DNA of 47,926 nt from Rhodoblastus sp. (GTDB taxonomy: Bacteria; Pseudomonadota; Alphaproteobacteria; Rhizobiales; Beijerinckiaceae), in contig NZ_JAGRPM010000073.1 of NCBI RefSeq assembly GCF_019449565.1, forward strand, positions 1 through 47,926, given 5' to 3'. Position 1 is the stretch's first letter. Each line of letters opens with the position of its first letter. A model generated the notes under the pieces. It was not told the origin of the DNA. It was given only the letters and a program-made list of their open reading frames with translations, and did not search any database. Below are positions 1-11,635 of this stretch, in pieces. The position numbers and the translations under genes are program-made.

Positions 1-2447
1 GCGAGAATTGCGCGCTTTCCGGCGTGGTTGGCGGGGCCGACCACGCCTTCCTTCTCCATGCGCTCGACCAGTGACGCCGCCTTGTTGTAGCCCACCGAAA
101 GACGGCGCTGGACATAGGAAGTCGAGCATTTCTTGTCGCGCAGCACGATCGCCACCGCGCGGTCGTACAGGTCGCCGCCCTCGTCGTCGGCTGCATAGGA
201 CGCAGCGTCGGCCTCGTCGTCGTCCGGCTCGTCCTCCACCGTCACCGAGTCGAGATAATCCGGCTGGCCCTGCATCTTCAGATGCGCCACCACCTTCTCG
301 ACATCGGCGTCGGACACGAAGGGGCCATGCACGCGCGAGATCCGCCCGCCGCCCGCCATATAGAGCATGTCGCCCTGGCCCAGCAGCTGCTCCGCGCCCA
401 TCTCGCCCAGAATGGTGCGGCTGTCGATCTTCGACGTCACCTGGAACGAGATGCGGGTCGGGAAATTGGCCTTGATCGTGCCGGTGATGACGTCCACAGA
501 CGGCCGTTGCGTGGCCATGATGAGATGGATGCCGGCGGCGCGGGCCATTTGCGCGAGGCGCTGGATCGCGCCCTCGATCTCCTTGCCCGCGACCATCATC
601 AGGTCGGCCATTTCGTCGACGATGACCACGATATAGGGCAGGACGGAGAGGTCCATCTGCTCCTGCTCGTAGATCGCCTCGCCGGTCTCGCGGTCGAAGC
701 CGGTCTGCACCACGCGCGAGATGATCTCGCCTTTGGATTTAGCCTCGGTCACGCGGGCGTTAAAGCCGTCGATGTTGCGGACGCCGAGCTTGGACATTTT
801 CTTGTAGCGATCCTCCATCTCACGCACGGCCCATTTGAGGGCGACGACGGCCTTTTTGGGGTCGGTGACGACGGGCGTGAGGAGGTGCGGAATGCCGTCA
901 TAGACGGACAGCTCCAGCATTTTGGGATCGACCATGATGAGCCGGCACTCCTGCGGCTTGAGCCGATACAAGAGCGAGAGGATCATGGTGTTGATGGCGA
1001 CCGACTTGCCGGAGCCGGTGGTTCCGGCGACGAGCAAATGCGGCATCTTGGCGAGATCGACGATGACCGGCTCGCCGCCGATGGTCTTGCCGAGCGCGAT
1101 GGCCAGCTTGTGCTTGGTCTCGGCGAAATCGGGCGAGGCGAACAGCTCGCGTAGATAGACGGTCTCGCGGCGCGGGTTGGGCAGTTCGATGCCGATGGCG
1201 TTGCGCCCCGGCACCACCGCGACGCGGGCGGAGACCGCCGACATGGAGCGCGCGATATCGTCCGCCAGCCCGATCACCCGCGACGACTTGATGCCTGGCG
1301 CGGGTTCGAATTCGTACAGCGTCACCACGGGGCCGGGATAGACGCTGACGATATCGCCCTTGACGCTGAAATCCTCAAGGACTCCTTCCAGCAGCCGAGC
1401 ATTTTGCTCCAGCGAATCCTGAGCGATGCCGCTGGCCACTTTCTTCCCGACAGCGAGAAGATTGATGGCAGGGGCAGTATAGTGGCCCGGTGGGGTGGCG
1501 TTCCGAATGGAGTCGCTCGCGTCCGGCGATCCGCGACGAGGCCTGCCCGCGGGGCGAGGGACGCGAGATTTCTCGCCCGGAAAGGCAGCCGCCCCCTCGT
1601 CCCCGAAGCCCGGCTCGCGTCTCTCCACATTCGAGCGGGCCAGCCCGAGTTCGTCGAATTGACGCGCGGCGATATCGTGCTCGACCGGCGATATCTGGCG
1701 CGCCTCTTGATGATTCCGGCGAAAAACGGACTGAAGCCATTGTTTCACCGGATGGCGCCTTGCGCCTTCAGGCGAAATCCTGGCCTCGGCGGCTTGATTG
1801 AAGATCGCCCTGTCATCGACCGGCGTCGCGACGAGGCCGGAGAACCGCGTGGACTGGCCAGAGTCTTCGGCATCATCGGGATCGAGAGACGGCTGGGCCC
1901 CCATGCCCAGTGAGGCGGACAAGGCGAGTATCGCGATCGAAAAATAGACCAGCCCGCTTAGAGTGAGTCCGAAAGGCGAAAAATAGCGCTTTGGCAAGGC
2001 GACGAGCGCGTCGCCAACGACGCCGCCAAGGCCCGTAGGCAGGGGCCACCCGTCGGTTGTCGGAAGAAGCGAGGCGACGGCCGCGGCGCTGAATGTTCCG
2101 ACGAGCCAATAGGCGAGATAGCCGGCTGTGCTCCCGGTGCGGCGATGAGAAAGGACTTTCCAGCCGAGCAAGCCAAGCGGCGCAAGCAAGATAATCGAGC
2201 TGATGCCGATCAATTGCATGATGAGATCGGAAACCATGGCGCCCTTCACGCCGAGCGCGTTGCGGACCGGGGCGTCCGTCGCATGATTCAGGCTGGGGTC
2301 GGCGATCGACCAGGTCGCGAGCGCCAGGCCCAAGGCTGCGGTGAACGCAATGATCGACAGTCCGGCGACTTCCTGAAGCCGCCGTTGGAAGAATACACGC
2401 GCCGATTCGGGCAGCACTTCGCCGATCGGCAATGTCGTCGTGCGCAT
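1..2447 (-). CDS. ftsK: DNA translocase FtsK (C-terminal end just outside window)
   Basis: Septum-anchored hexameric DNA pump that clears and segregates the chromosome terminus during division and activates dimer resolution at dif. About 815 codons are visible in one open minus-strand frame. Hydrophobic N-terminal membrane segments are followed by a Pro/Arg-rich linker and the motor. The Walker A motif GTTGSGKS lies near residue 475 (1002-1025) and the Walker B stretch [10 protein letters not shown] near 600-640. The last visible residues ([15 protein letters not shown], then a [10 protein letters not shown] stretch) are the gamma winged helix that reads KOPS sequences. The family normally ends a few residues later, so only a handful of codons are missing. 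The ATG at 2447 is the first Met before the membrane segments; the ribosome site is weak. A CtrA-type site lies 58 bases upstream. Confidence 0.95.
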   Translation of the reverse strand, partial: MRTTTLPIGEVLPESARVFFQRRLQEVAGLSIIAFTAALGLALATWSIADPSLNHATDAPVRNALGVKGAMVSDLIMQLIGISSIILLAPLGLLGWKVLSHRRTGSTAGYLAYWLVGTFSAAAVASLLPTTDGWPLPTGLGGVVGDALVALPKRYFSPFGLTLSGLVYFSIAILALSASLGMGAQPSLDPDDAEDSGQSTRFSGLVATPVDDRAIFNQAAEARISPEGARRHPVKQWLQSVFRRNHQEARQISPVEHDIAARQFDELGLARSNVERREPGFGDEGAAAFPGEKSRVPRPAGRPRRGSPDASDSIRNATPPGHYTAPAINLLAVGKKVASGIAQDSLEQNARLLEGVLEDFSVKGDIVSVYPGPVVTLYEFEPAPGIKSSRVIGLADDIARSMSAVSARVAVVPGRNAIGIELPNPRRETVYLRELFASPDFAETKHKLAIALGKTIGGEPVIVDLAKMPHLLVAGTTGSGKSVAINTMILSLLYRLKPQECRLIMVDPKMLELSVYDGIPHLLTPVVTDPKKAVVALKWAVREMEDRYKKMSKLGVRNIDGFNARVTEAKSKGEIISRVVQTGFDRETGEAIYEQEQMDLSVLPYIVVIVDEMADLMMVAGKEIEGAIQRLAQMARAAGIHLIMATQRPSVDVITGTIKANFPTRISFQVTSKIDSRTILGEMGAEQLLGQGDMLYMAGGGRISRVHGPFVSDADVEKVVAHLKMQGQPDYLDSVTVEDEPDDDEADAASYAADDEGGDLYDRAVAIVLRDKKCSTSYVQRRLSVGYNKAASLVERMEKEGVVGPANHAGKRAIL

Positions 2448-2504
2448 GGGGTAGGTTCCGACCCGCTCGAATGATAATGGCGGAGCAAGGTTAAGGGCGT
2501 TCAG

Positions 2505-2520
2505 TTAACTTTGGCTTAAC
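2505..2520. promoter_or_regulatory. CtrA-type binding site upstream of ftsK
   Basis: The sequence is TTAA, seven bases, TTAAC, an exact match to the full CtrA consensus TTAA-N7-TTAA(C) of alphaproteobacteria. A further TTAA half site sits at 2491-2494. It lies 58-73 bases upstream of the ftsK start, the position expected for a promoter-proximal site. CtrA controls several division genes in Caulobacter; its control of this gene is inferred here. Confidence 0.6.
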
Positions 2521-2545
2521 CTTATCGAAATCGTAAATTTTCGCC

Positions 2546-2567
2546 GCTCGCGATGCAATTCGCGAGC
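2546..2567. repeat. 8-bp inverted repeat upstream of ftsK
   Basis: GCTCGCGA and TCGCGAGC are separated by six bases (TGCAAT). The dyad is perfect and lacks a T run on either side, so an operator is more likely than a terminator. It lies about 100 bases upstream of the ftsK start and beyond the CtrA-type site. Function unknown. Confidence 0.4.
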
Positions 2568-2686
2568 ATAGGATGCGGCGTCCTTGGAAGTTTGGTTTAA
2601 TTCTGAAAAAAAGCATCGGAAAGCCGCCCGCTGAATTCGCGGTGGCGCGGTTCGTCATAGCTAAAAAGGTCGATTGGGCGTCGACT

Positions 2687-2714
2687 GAAAAGGGCGGGAC
2701 TTCATCCCGCCCTT
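2687..2714 (-). terminator. Intrinsic terminator of ccr
   Basis: The arms AAGGGCGGGA and TCCCGCCCTT form a 10-bp stem with a five-base loop (2690-2714), followed on the minus strand by TTTTC. It lies 18 bases past the ccr stop codon. A long T tract on the plus side (2724-2730) would also let it work in the other direction. Confidence 0.8.
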
Positions 2715-2731
2715 CTGTCTGATTTTTTTAC

Positions 2732-4030
2732 TTAGCCGGCTTTTCCGGCGTCGATCACATCTTCCAGCGTGCGAAGTCCGGTCTGCGTCGCGTTGACCAG
2801 GACGGCCATATTGCCCGGCGCGTGCTGGTTCTTCCACATCTTGGTGTGGGCGAGCGGAATTTTCGCCCAGGGGAAAACTTCCGACATGCAGGGATCGACG
2901 CGGCGATCGACGACGAAATTATTCGCCGCCGCCGCTTGCTTCAGATGCGCGAAATGCGATCCTTGGATGCGTTTCTGCCGCATCCAGACATAACGGGCGT
3001 CGAAGGTCAGATTGAAGCCCGAAGTGCCAGCGCAGAACACGATCATGCCGCCGCGCTTGCATACGAGCGTCGAGACCGGGAAGGTCGCTTCGCCGGGATG
3101 TTCGAAAACGATGTCGACGTCCTTCTTGCCGGTAATGTCCCAGATCGCCTTGCCGAACTTGCGGGCTTCCTTGGTCCAGTCCGCATATTCCTGCGAATTG
3201 ACCTTGGGCAGCTGGCCCCAGCATTTGAAGTCCTTGCGGTTGATCACGCCCTTCGCGCCGAGCGAAAGGACATAATCGCGCTTGGATTCATCGGAAAGGA
3301 CGCCGATGGCGTTGGCGCCGGCCGCCGCGATGAGCTGAACGCCGAACACGCCAAGGCCGCCGGAGGCGCCCCAAACCAGCACGTTGTCGCCCGGCTTCAG
3401 CCGATGGGGCTCATGGCCGAACAGCATCCGATAGGCGGTGGCGAGCGTCAGCGTGTAGCAGGCGCTCTCTTCCCAGGTCAGATGCTTGGGACGGATCATC
3501 AGCTGGCGGTCCTGCACGCGGCAGAATTGCGCGAAGGAGCCGTCCGGCGTCTCATAGCCCCAGATGCGCTGGGAGGAGGAGAACATCGGGTCGCCGCCGT
3601 TGCATTCCTCGTCGTCGCCGTCGTCCTGGTTGCAATGCACGACGACTTCGTCGCCGACCTTCCAGCGTTTCACCTTCGAGCCAATCGCCCACACGATGCC
3701 CGACGCGTCGGAACCGGCGATGTGGAAGGGCTGCTTATGCACGTCGAAGGGCGAGATCGGCTCGCCGAGGCCAGCCCAGATGCCGTTATAGTTGACGCCA
3801 GCGGCCATCACGAGGACGAGCACGTCATGGCTGTCGAGGGTCCAGGTTGGAACCACCTCGAGCTGCATGGAGGATTCCGGCGGGCCATGGCGATCCCTGC
3901 GGATGACCCAGGCGTGCATATTCTTTGGCACATGGCCAAGAGGCGGAATCTCGCCAATATCATAGAGGTCCTTCAGGACCGGTTGGTTCGCGGCATTCGA
4001 GCCGCTCGCCGCTGGCGATGGATTGCTCAA
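2732..4030 (-). CDS. ccr: Crotonyl-CoA carboxylase/reductase
   Basis: Reductively carboxylates crotonyl-CoA with NADPH and CO2 to (2S)-ethylmalonyl-CoA, the committing step of the ethylmalonyl-CoA pathway for acetyl-CoA assimilation and glyoxylate regeneration. The 432 residues match the family length. The N-terminal GroES-like half contains the AAGVNYNGIWAG segment. The Rossmann half carries the nucleotide loop WGASGGLGVFG near residues 220-230 and a GSHFAH segment near the C-terminus. The CNQDDGDDEECNGGDP insert near 133-148 distinguishes Ccr from ordinary quinone reductases. The start is TTG at 4030, supported by an AGGAG six bases upstream (4037-4041); no better ATG fits. It is divergent from ecm, which encodes a later step of the same pathway. 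An own terminator follows. Confidence 0.95.
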   Translation of the reverse strand: MSNPSPAASGSNAANQPVLKDLYDIGEIPPLGHVPKNMHAWVIRRDRHGPPESSMQLEVVPTWTLDSHDVLVLVMAAGVNYNGIWAGLGEPISPFDVHKQPFHIAGSDASGIVWAIGSKVKRWKVGDEVVVHCNQDDGDDEECNGGDPMFSSSQRIWGYETPDGSFAQFCRVQDRQLMIRPKHLTWEESACYTLTLATAYRMLFGHEPHRLKPGDNVLVWGASGGLGVFGVQLIAAAGANAIGVLSDESKRDYVLSLGAKGVINRKDFKCWGQLPKVNSQEYADWTKEARKFGKAIWDITGKKDVDIVFEHPGEATFPVSTLVCKRGGMIVFCAGTSGFNLTFDARYVWMRQKRIQGSHFAHLKQAAAANNFVVDRRVDPCMSEVFPWAKIPLAHTKMWKNQHAPGNMAVLVNATQTGLRTLEDVIDAGKAG

Positions 4031-4457
4031 CGCTGACTCCTGTCATAAATGGCCATTATGGATGAAGTGGCCCGACCCCCATTGCGGGCTCCGGCGATGC
4101 TCGACTCTTCGTTCTCGGTCCACAATAGATGAATCGCCGCGCCCGAACTCCGCTCCGGTTCGTTTGCTCGCCTTGGTGCTTTCTGCGCCAATATACATAA
4201 TATTGCCGCTTGGCGAGCGTCCGCACAATTTTTTTGCTTCGTGCTAAAGTCGGCCCTTGTTTTGTTCTCTTTGCGTTGTCGTTGAAGGTATGAAATATTG
4301 CTTTATAAATCAATTGGTTGTCGAGATGGAGTCAATATGGTCGGTTTTCGGCCCCGCCCCGTGAGCCGATTGTGCTCCGCACCAAAGTAAGGCAAAGCAA
4401 TGGTCCGGTCTTTGGCCCGACGATAGAGCCCTGCACCATGATCAAAGTGAGGTTCCG
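4031..4457. promoter_or_regulatory. Divergent ccr/ecm control region
   Basis: This 427-bp gap has no convincing gene. It is locally A+T-richer than its surroundings around 4185-4330. It holds an inverted repeat CAATAT-N5-ATATTG at 4189-4205, which is operator-like, and two imperfect copies of a roughly 53-base segment at 4337-4392 and 4400-4452. The second copy provides the GAGG ribosome site of ecm. In Methylobacterium a TetR-type regulator, CcrR, is known to control ccr. Whether the 4189 dyad is such a site is an inference, since I do not recall the CcrR site well enough to match it. Confidence 0.5.
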
Positions 4458-6440
4458 ATGACGAAGACAGCCACCGGTCGCGACAAGCCCTGGATTTTCC
4501 GCACTTATGCGGGTCATTCGACCGCGACGGAGTCCAACAAGCTGTATCGCGGCAATCTCGCGAAAGGCCAGACCGGCCTGTCCATCGCCTTCGATCTGCC
4601 GACCCAGACGGGCTATGATTCCGATCACCCGCTGTCCCGCGGCGAGGTTGGCAAGGTCGGCGTCCCGATTTCGCACCTCGGCGACATGAACACCCTGTTC
4701 GACGGCATTCCCATCGCCCAGATGAACACGTCGATGACGATCAACGCCACCGCGCCGTGGCTGCTCTCGCTTTATATCGCCGCGGCCGACGCCCAGGGCG
4801 CGCCGCGCTCCGTCCTTCAGGGAACGACCCAGAACGACATCATCAAGGAATATCTTTCGCGCGGCACCTATGTGTTCCCGCCCGGCCCGTCGCTTCGGTT
4901 GACCAAGGACGTGATCCTGTTCACGACCAAGGAAGTTCCGAAATGGAACCCGATGAACGTCTGCTCCTACCATCTGCAGGAGGCCGGCGCGACGCCGGTT
5001 CAGGAGCTTTCCTACGCCCTTGCCACGGCGGTCGCCATTCTCGACATGGTGAAGAAATCCGGTCAGGTCTCGGAGGAAGATTTCGGCGAGGTCGTCGGAC
5101 GCATTTCCTTTTTCCTTAACGCCGGGATGCGCTTCGTCACCGAACTCGCCAAGGTTCGCGCCTTCACGGAATTATGGGATGACCTCACGCGCGATCGCTA
5201 TGGCGTCAAGGATGAGAAGCACCGTCGCTTCCGCTATGGCGTTCAGGTCAATTCCCTTGGACTGACCGAGCCCCAGCCGGAAAACAACGTCTATCGCATT
5301 TTGATCGAGACGCTGGCCGTCGTCCTGTCGAAGAAGGCGCGCGCCCGCGCGGTTCAGTTGCCGGCCTGGAACGAGGCTCTGGGCCTGCCGCGGTCCTGGG
5401 ACCAGCAATGGTCCCTGCGTTTGCAGCAGATTCTCGCTTATGAGACCGATCTTCTCGAATATGGCGACCTGTTCGACGGCAGCCTGGAGCTGAGCAAGAA
5501 GGTCGACGAGCTGAAAGCCGAGGCTCTCGCCGAGCTTGCCGCGATCGACGCCATGGGCGGCGCGGTGGCGGCGGTTGAGACCGGCTATCTCAAGTCCAAA
5601 CTGGTCGAATCGAACACGCGTCGCCTCGAAGGCATCGAATCGGGCGATCAGATCGTCGTCGGCGTGAATAAGTTCCTTGAGACGGAGCCGTCGCCGCTGA
5701 CGACGGGTGACGGCTCGATCCTGGTCGTGCCCGAACATGTTGAAGCGGAGCAGATCGAGCGCCTGAACGCCTGGCGCAGGCAACGCGACGCCAAGGCCGT
5801 GGCCAAGGCGCTCGAGGAGTTGCGCGCCGCGGCGGTCGAGGACCGAAACATCATGGAGCCTTCGATCGCCGCCGCCAAGGCTGGCGTGACGACGGGCGAA
5901 TGGGGCCAAACCCTGCGCGAGGTGTTCGGCGAATTTCGCGCGCCCACGGGCGTCGGACGCAGCGCGCGCCAGGCTGGCGGATCGCTCGATCCGGTCCGCG
6001 CCGAGGTCGAGCGCGTCTCAAAGAAGCTCGGTCGCCGGATCAAGTTCCTGGTTGGCAAACCCGGTCTCGATGGCCATTCCAATGGCGCCGAGCAGATCGC
6101 CGTCCGCGCCCGCGACGCCGGCATGGAAGTGGTCTATGAGGGCATCCGCCTGACGCCCGCCGAAATCGTCAACGCCGCTCTCGAGGAAGGCGTTCATGTC
6201 GTAGGGCTCTCGATCCTGTCGGGCTCACATGTGCCGCTGGTTCGCGACGTGCTCGAGCGCATGAAGGCCGAGGGCATTTCGGACGTCCCGGTCATTGTCG
6301 GCGGGATCATCCCGCCCGAGGATGAAAAGTTGCTGCTCTCGGAAGGCGTCGCGGCGGTCTATACGCCCAAGAATTACGAATTGAACACGATCATGGCCGA
6401 TATCGTCCGGGTCGTCGAAAGCCGCGCGGCGCAGGGCTGA
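4458..6440 (+). CDS. ecm: Ethylmalonyl-CoA mutase
   Basis: Adenosylcobalamin-dependent mutase converting (2R)-ethylmalonyl-CoA to methylsuccinyl-CoA in the ethylmalonyl-CoA pathway; called meaA in methylotrophs. The protein has 660 residues. The N-terminal TIM-barrel acyl-CoA mutase domain opens with WIFRTYAGHSTATESNKLY and continues through GLSIAFDLPTQTGYDSDHP. The C-terminal cobalamin domain starts near residue 525 and carries the B12 histidine motif in GKPGLDGHSNG (near 532-541), followed by a GLSILSGSH segment. The fused large-plus-B12 layout, the partner ccr and the overall sequence favour Ecm over methylmalonyl-CoA mutase. The start ATG has GAGG five bases upstream, inside the second copy of a repeated leader segment. 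A terminator follows at 6460. Confidence 0.93.
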   Translation: MTKTATGRDKPWIFRTYAGHSTATESNKLYRGNLAKGQTGLSIAFDLPTQTGYDSDHPLSRGEVGKVGVPISHLGDMNTLFDGIPIAQMNTSMTINATAPWLLSLYIAAADAQGAPRSVLQGTTQNDIIKEYLSRGTYVFPPGPSLRLTKDVILFTTKEVPKWNPMNVCSYHLQEAGATPVQELSYALATAVAILDMVKKSGQVSEEDFGEVVGRISFFLNAGMRFVTELAKVRAFTELWDDLTRDRYGVKDEKHRRFRYGVQVNSLGLTEPQPENNVYRILIETLAVVLSKKARARAVQLPAWNEALGLPRSWDQQWSLRLQQILAYETDLLEYGDLFDGSLELSKKVDELKAEALAELAAIDAMGGAVAAVETGYLKSKLVESNTRRLEGIESGDQIVVGVNKFLETEPSPLTTGDGSILVVPEHVEAEQIERLNAWRRQRDAKAVAKALEELRAAAVEDRNIMEPSIAAAKAGVTTGEWGQTLREVFGEFRAPTGVGRSARQAGGSLDPVRAEVERVSKKLGRRIKFLVGKPGLDGHSNGAEQIAVRARDAGMEVVYEGIRLTPAEIVNAALEEGVHVVGLSILSGSHVPLVRDVLERMKAEGISDVPVIVGGIIPPEDEKLLLSEGVAAVYTPKNYELNTIMADIVRVVESRAAQG

Positions 6441-6459
6441 GCCGGGTTCGCCGAGATTG

Positions 6460-6503
6460 AAAGCCTCCGACATGTTTGTCACAACGGTCGGAGGCTTTGT
6501 TTT
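6460..6503 (+). terminator. Intrinsic terminator after ecm
   Basis: AAAGCCTCCGAC (6460-6471) pairs with GTCGGAGGCTTT (6487-6498) around a 15-base loop, and GTTTTG follows. It lies 20 bases past the ecm stop and just before the uppP ribosome site, so uppP transcription may partly depend on read-through or on a promoter nearby. Confidence 0.75.
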
Positions 6504-6523
6504 GATTCGACAGGAGAAACCTT

Positions 6524-7399
6524 ATGTCGGCTGAGGCCTGCACCCAGGGACTGGATACCGGATTCATCGAACTGGGAGCCGCGAAAGTCGCGGCGCTCGG
6601 CGTCGTACAGGGCATTACGGAACTCCTGCCGATCTCCTCGACCGCGCATATGCGGATCGTTCCGGCCCTTCTGGGTTGGCGCGACCCGGGCTCCGCATTC
6701 TCCGCGGCGATGCAGATGGCGGCGCTGGCCGCCGTGATCTCTTATTTCTGGACCGACGTTCGGGGATTCGTTTTCGGTTCGATCGCGGCCGTCCAACGCC
6801 GCGATTTCAAGGACTGGCAGTATCGCTTTACGACCTGGATTTTCCTTGCGACCCTGCCACTCGTCGTGTTCGGGGTCCTGCTGTCGAAAACGTTAAATAC
6901 CTGCGGTTCGCCCTTGCGAAGCCTTTGGGTGATCGGCGCGGCTTGCATTGTCATGTCGGTCGCGCTGGCGCTGGCGGAAAAATACTGCACGCATCGGCGC
7001 ACGCTCGACAATGTTTCGCTCAAGGACGCCATGCTGGTGGGGCTCGCCCAGGTCGGCGCGCTGATTCCCGGCGTGTCGCGGTCCGGCTCGACGCTGACTG
7101 CCGCCCTTTTCCTCGACCTCAAGCGCGAGGAGGCCGCGCGCTTCTCTTTCCTGCTGGGTCTTCCGGCGATTTTCCTCGCCGGCGTCAAAGAGTTTTACGA
7201 ATTGTTCAAGGCGGGGCTTTCGGCCGAAGGCTGGATGATTCTCGGCGTCGGACTCTTCGTCGCCTCCATTTCCGCCTTTGCCGCCATCTGGGGCCTGATG
7301 CGGATCCTGGAACGCTTTTCGTCCTGGCCCTTTGTCGTTTACCGGTTCCTGATGGGCGTATTCCTGCTGACCGCCGTCTGGCAAGGCTGGCTGCAATAA
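6524..7399 (+). CDS. uppP: Undecaprenyl-diphosphatase, UppP/BacA type
   Basis: Integral membrane phosphatase that recycles undecaprenyl diphosphate to the monophosphate lipid carrier for peptidoglycan and O-antigen synthesis. It has 291 residues and many hydrophobic helices. The first family motif reads QGITELLPISSTAHMRI near residues 28-44, with the catalytic-region Glu and SST kept. The second reads GVSRSGSTLTAALFLDL near 180-196. The usual STGH is STAH here. An AGGAG seven bases upstream (6512-6516) supports the start. It is a single gene flanked by terminators on both sides. Confidence 0.9.
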   Translation: MSAEACTQGLDTGFIELGAAKVAALGVVQGITELLPISSTAHMRIVPALLGWRDPGSAFSAAMQMAALAAVISYFWTDVRGFVFGSIAAVQRRDFKDWQYRFTTWIFLATLPLVVFGVLLSKTLNTCGSPLRSLWVIGAACIVMSVALALAEKYCTHRRTLDNVSLKDAMLVGLAQVGALIPGVSRSGSTLTAALFLDLKREEAARFSFLLGLPAIFLAGVKEFYELFKAGLSAEGWMILGVGLFVASISAFAAIWGLMRILERFSSWPFVVYRFLMGVFLLTAVWQGWLQ

Positions 7400-7427
7400 G
7401 AAAGGGCGGCTCAGGCCGCCCTTTCTT
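7398..7427. terminator. Bidirectional terminator between uppP and clpB
   Basis: AAGAAAGGGCGGC and GCCGCCCTTTCTT form a perfect 13-bp stem around a TCAG loop. The stem begins inside the uppP stop codon and ends seven bases before the clpB stop. A/T-rich outer arms allow action on both converging transcripts. Confidence 0.85.
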
Positions 7428-7433
7428 GCTGGA

Positions 7434-10073
<2,640 letters not shown>

Positions 10074-10222
10074 TACGATCCTCCTATGCCCACGTACGTC
10101 TCCCAGAAGGCGAGAACGCCGCGTCACCAATTTGGCCCCTGAACGGCGGCCTGACCGGTGATATGGGAACGCAATTCGAGCTTGAAAAGGTCAAGCCAAA
10201 GAATGGGAAGGCCGTCCTGAAT

Positions 10223-10250
10223 AAAAAAAAGCGGCGCTCGAGGCGCCGCT
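10223..10250 (-). terminator. Intrinsic terminator of the DUF4167 gene
   Basis: On the minus strand GCGGCGC and GCGCCGC pair around a five-base loop (10231-10249), followed by an eight-T tract (10223-10230). It sits about 23 bases past the DUF4167 stop and insulates clpB from upstream transcription. Confidence 0.85.
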
Positions 10251-10272
10251 TTTGATTAAGGATTAGGGGGGC

Positions 10273-11253
10273 TCATTCGGCATCAGCGGAATTTGCTTCG
10301 GCTGCCGGCGCCGCGGCGTCTTGCTCACCGGCGATTTCCGCCCGTGTGCGCCGGCGGCGGCGCGGACGCAAATGAAACCGCGCTTCGTCGGCCTCGCCTT
10401 GCGGCGCATTGAGCTCGGGCGTCTGGCCGCTGACCGGCGGCTGGGCGCCGAAGCCATCCGTCTGGGGCTCTGGCGCGTTGGCGGCGACGGCGTTTGTGGG
10501 GACCGGGGCGGCGGGAGGCGCGGCGACGCGGGTCGGAGCGGTGATGAAAGCTGGCAGGCCCGGCGTGACGGCGTCGAAATTCACGCGGGGTTGTTCCTGA
10601 GCCGCAGGCGGCGGCGCATCGAAGCGGGGTTGTTGATCGCGGAAGTTCTGCCGGCCTTGGCCCTGCTGATTGAAGCGCCGGTCATTGCGCGGCTGGCGTT
10701 CCTGACGCTCGCCGTGATGGTTGGAGTGGCGCTCGCCGGATCGTTCACCGGATCGTTCCTGACGCTCGGCGCGTTCAGGCCCCCGTTCCGCCATGTCCGT
10801 CCCATAGGCCGGACGGTCGAAATAAGGCTGAGGCTGGCCGGCCATGCCGACGGGGGCGATATTCGGCTGCGCCTGATGCGGAGCAGGGCTTGGCGCCTGG
10901 CGTTCCAGAGGCGAGGAGAAACGGTCGGGCAGCGCCACGAAATCGTCGTCGTCGTCGAGCTCTTCGAGCTCGTCGCCATTGCGGCCATAGCCCATCTGGG
11001 CTTGCTGCTGGGCGGTCTGAGCAGCTGCGATGATGCGGAAATAATGCTCCGCGTGCTGCAGTAAATTCTCGGCGACGACAGTGTCGCCGGATGACTGGGC
11101 GTCGCGCGCGAGCTGGAGATATTTCTCCGCGATGTGCTGGGCCGTGCCACGAATCTTGACGTCAGGTCCGTTCGATTCGTAGGTCCTGGTGAGGGGATTC
11201 GGACCCTTGCGATTATTACGACCACGCATACGCTTGTTTTGACCAGGTCTCAT
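10273..11253 (-). CDS. DUF4167 domain protein, low-complexity RNA-binding-like
   Basis: Conserved alphaproteobacterial protein of unknown function, 326 residues from the start MRPGQNKRMRGRNN at 11253. The basic N-terminus and the block around TYESNGPDVKIRGTAQHIAEKY (in pieces, residues 20-45) are the DUF4167 domain. The rest is low complexity: an acidic DDDDD patch, Arg/Glu/Ser/Gly-rich repeats (ERSGERSGER), Gln/Arg stretches, Pro/Ala-rich tracts and a final RPRRRRRTR patch. The composition suggests RNA or ribosome association, but this is inference. A longer in-frame reading to 11361 is possible; the shorter start fits the domain and has an AGGGAT-like site. It lies between prmC and clpB, an arrangement I recall from other Rhizobiales. 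Confidence 0.85.
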   Translation of the reverse strand: MRPGQNKRMRGRNNRKGPNPLTRTYESNGPDVKIRGTAQHIAEKYLQLARDAQSSGDTVVAENLLQHAEHYFRIIAAAQTAQQQAQMGYGRNGDELEELDDDDDFVALPDRFSSPLERQAPSPAPHQAQPNIAPVGMAGQPQPYFDRPAYGTDMAERGPERAERQERSGERSGERHSNHHGERQERQPRNDRRFNQQGQGRQNFRDQQPRFDAPPPAAQEQPRVNFDAVTPGLPAFITAPTRVAAPPAAPVPTNAVAANAPEPQTDGFGAQPPVSGQTPELNAPQGEADEARFHLRPRRRRRTRAEIAGEQDAAAPAAEANSADAE

Positions 11254-11635
11254 CGATAATCCCTGAGTAATAAAGTCGTCCGCGCTAGGATCCGCGCGAC
11301 GCTTCACCGCTGTTTCATTGCAAATTTGGATGGCGCGGAAATCCCGGCGCCTTTGCCTCACCGGCCCTGTTTGCGGCTCTCCGCAAACTTGCTTTCAATC
11401 TTCCAGATCCATTGAGGGAAACGGCGATCGTACCACGTCGCTCAAACCGCATGCCTAAGTGGCCGGTCTTGGGAAGGTCTGAAACGCCGCAACGTGCGGA
11501 ACCATTCTCCAGCCGAGCCTTGCTGCGGTCTAATCAAGCGCAACCAGGTATTTGCTGCGGTGCAGACTAAATGTTTTTTGACGCCGCGCCAAGTCCAAAC
11601 TTTCCGGGAATGTCCAGAAAAGAGCGATTAGGCGC
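11254..11635. promoter_or_regulatory. Intergenic region prmC-DUF4167
   Basis: A 382-bp gap on the minus-strand path from prmC to DUF4167, with no credible gene. It holds one perfect hairpin, GTTTGCGG-CTCT-CCGCAAAC, at 11369-11388 (117 bases upstream of the DUF4167 start). The hairpin has no strong T run, so it may be a leader structure or operator. The DUF4167 promoter is presumably here. Confidence 0.4.

Noticed and set aside
282..1154. Long plus-strand open frame of 290 codons
   Set aside because: It lies antisense to the FtsK motor domain, whose minus-strand frame shows Walker motifs; the plus-strand product has a His/Asp-rich composition typical of GC-rich shadow frames.
1300..1316. GGTTCGAATTC resembling a tRNA T-loop
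   Set aside because: It lies inside ftsK coding sequence and no cloverleaf can be built around it.
2822..4036. 404-codon plus-strand frame opposite ccr
   Set aside because: Shadow of a well-recognised ccr gene; no family features.
10161..10197. Sigma32-type promoter for clpB (CTTGAC and CCCATAT on the minus strand)
   Set aside because: The two elements are 24 bases apart measured from CTTG, longer than the usual alphaproteobacterial heat-shock spacing, so the match is not convincing.
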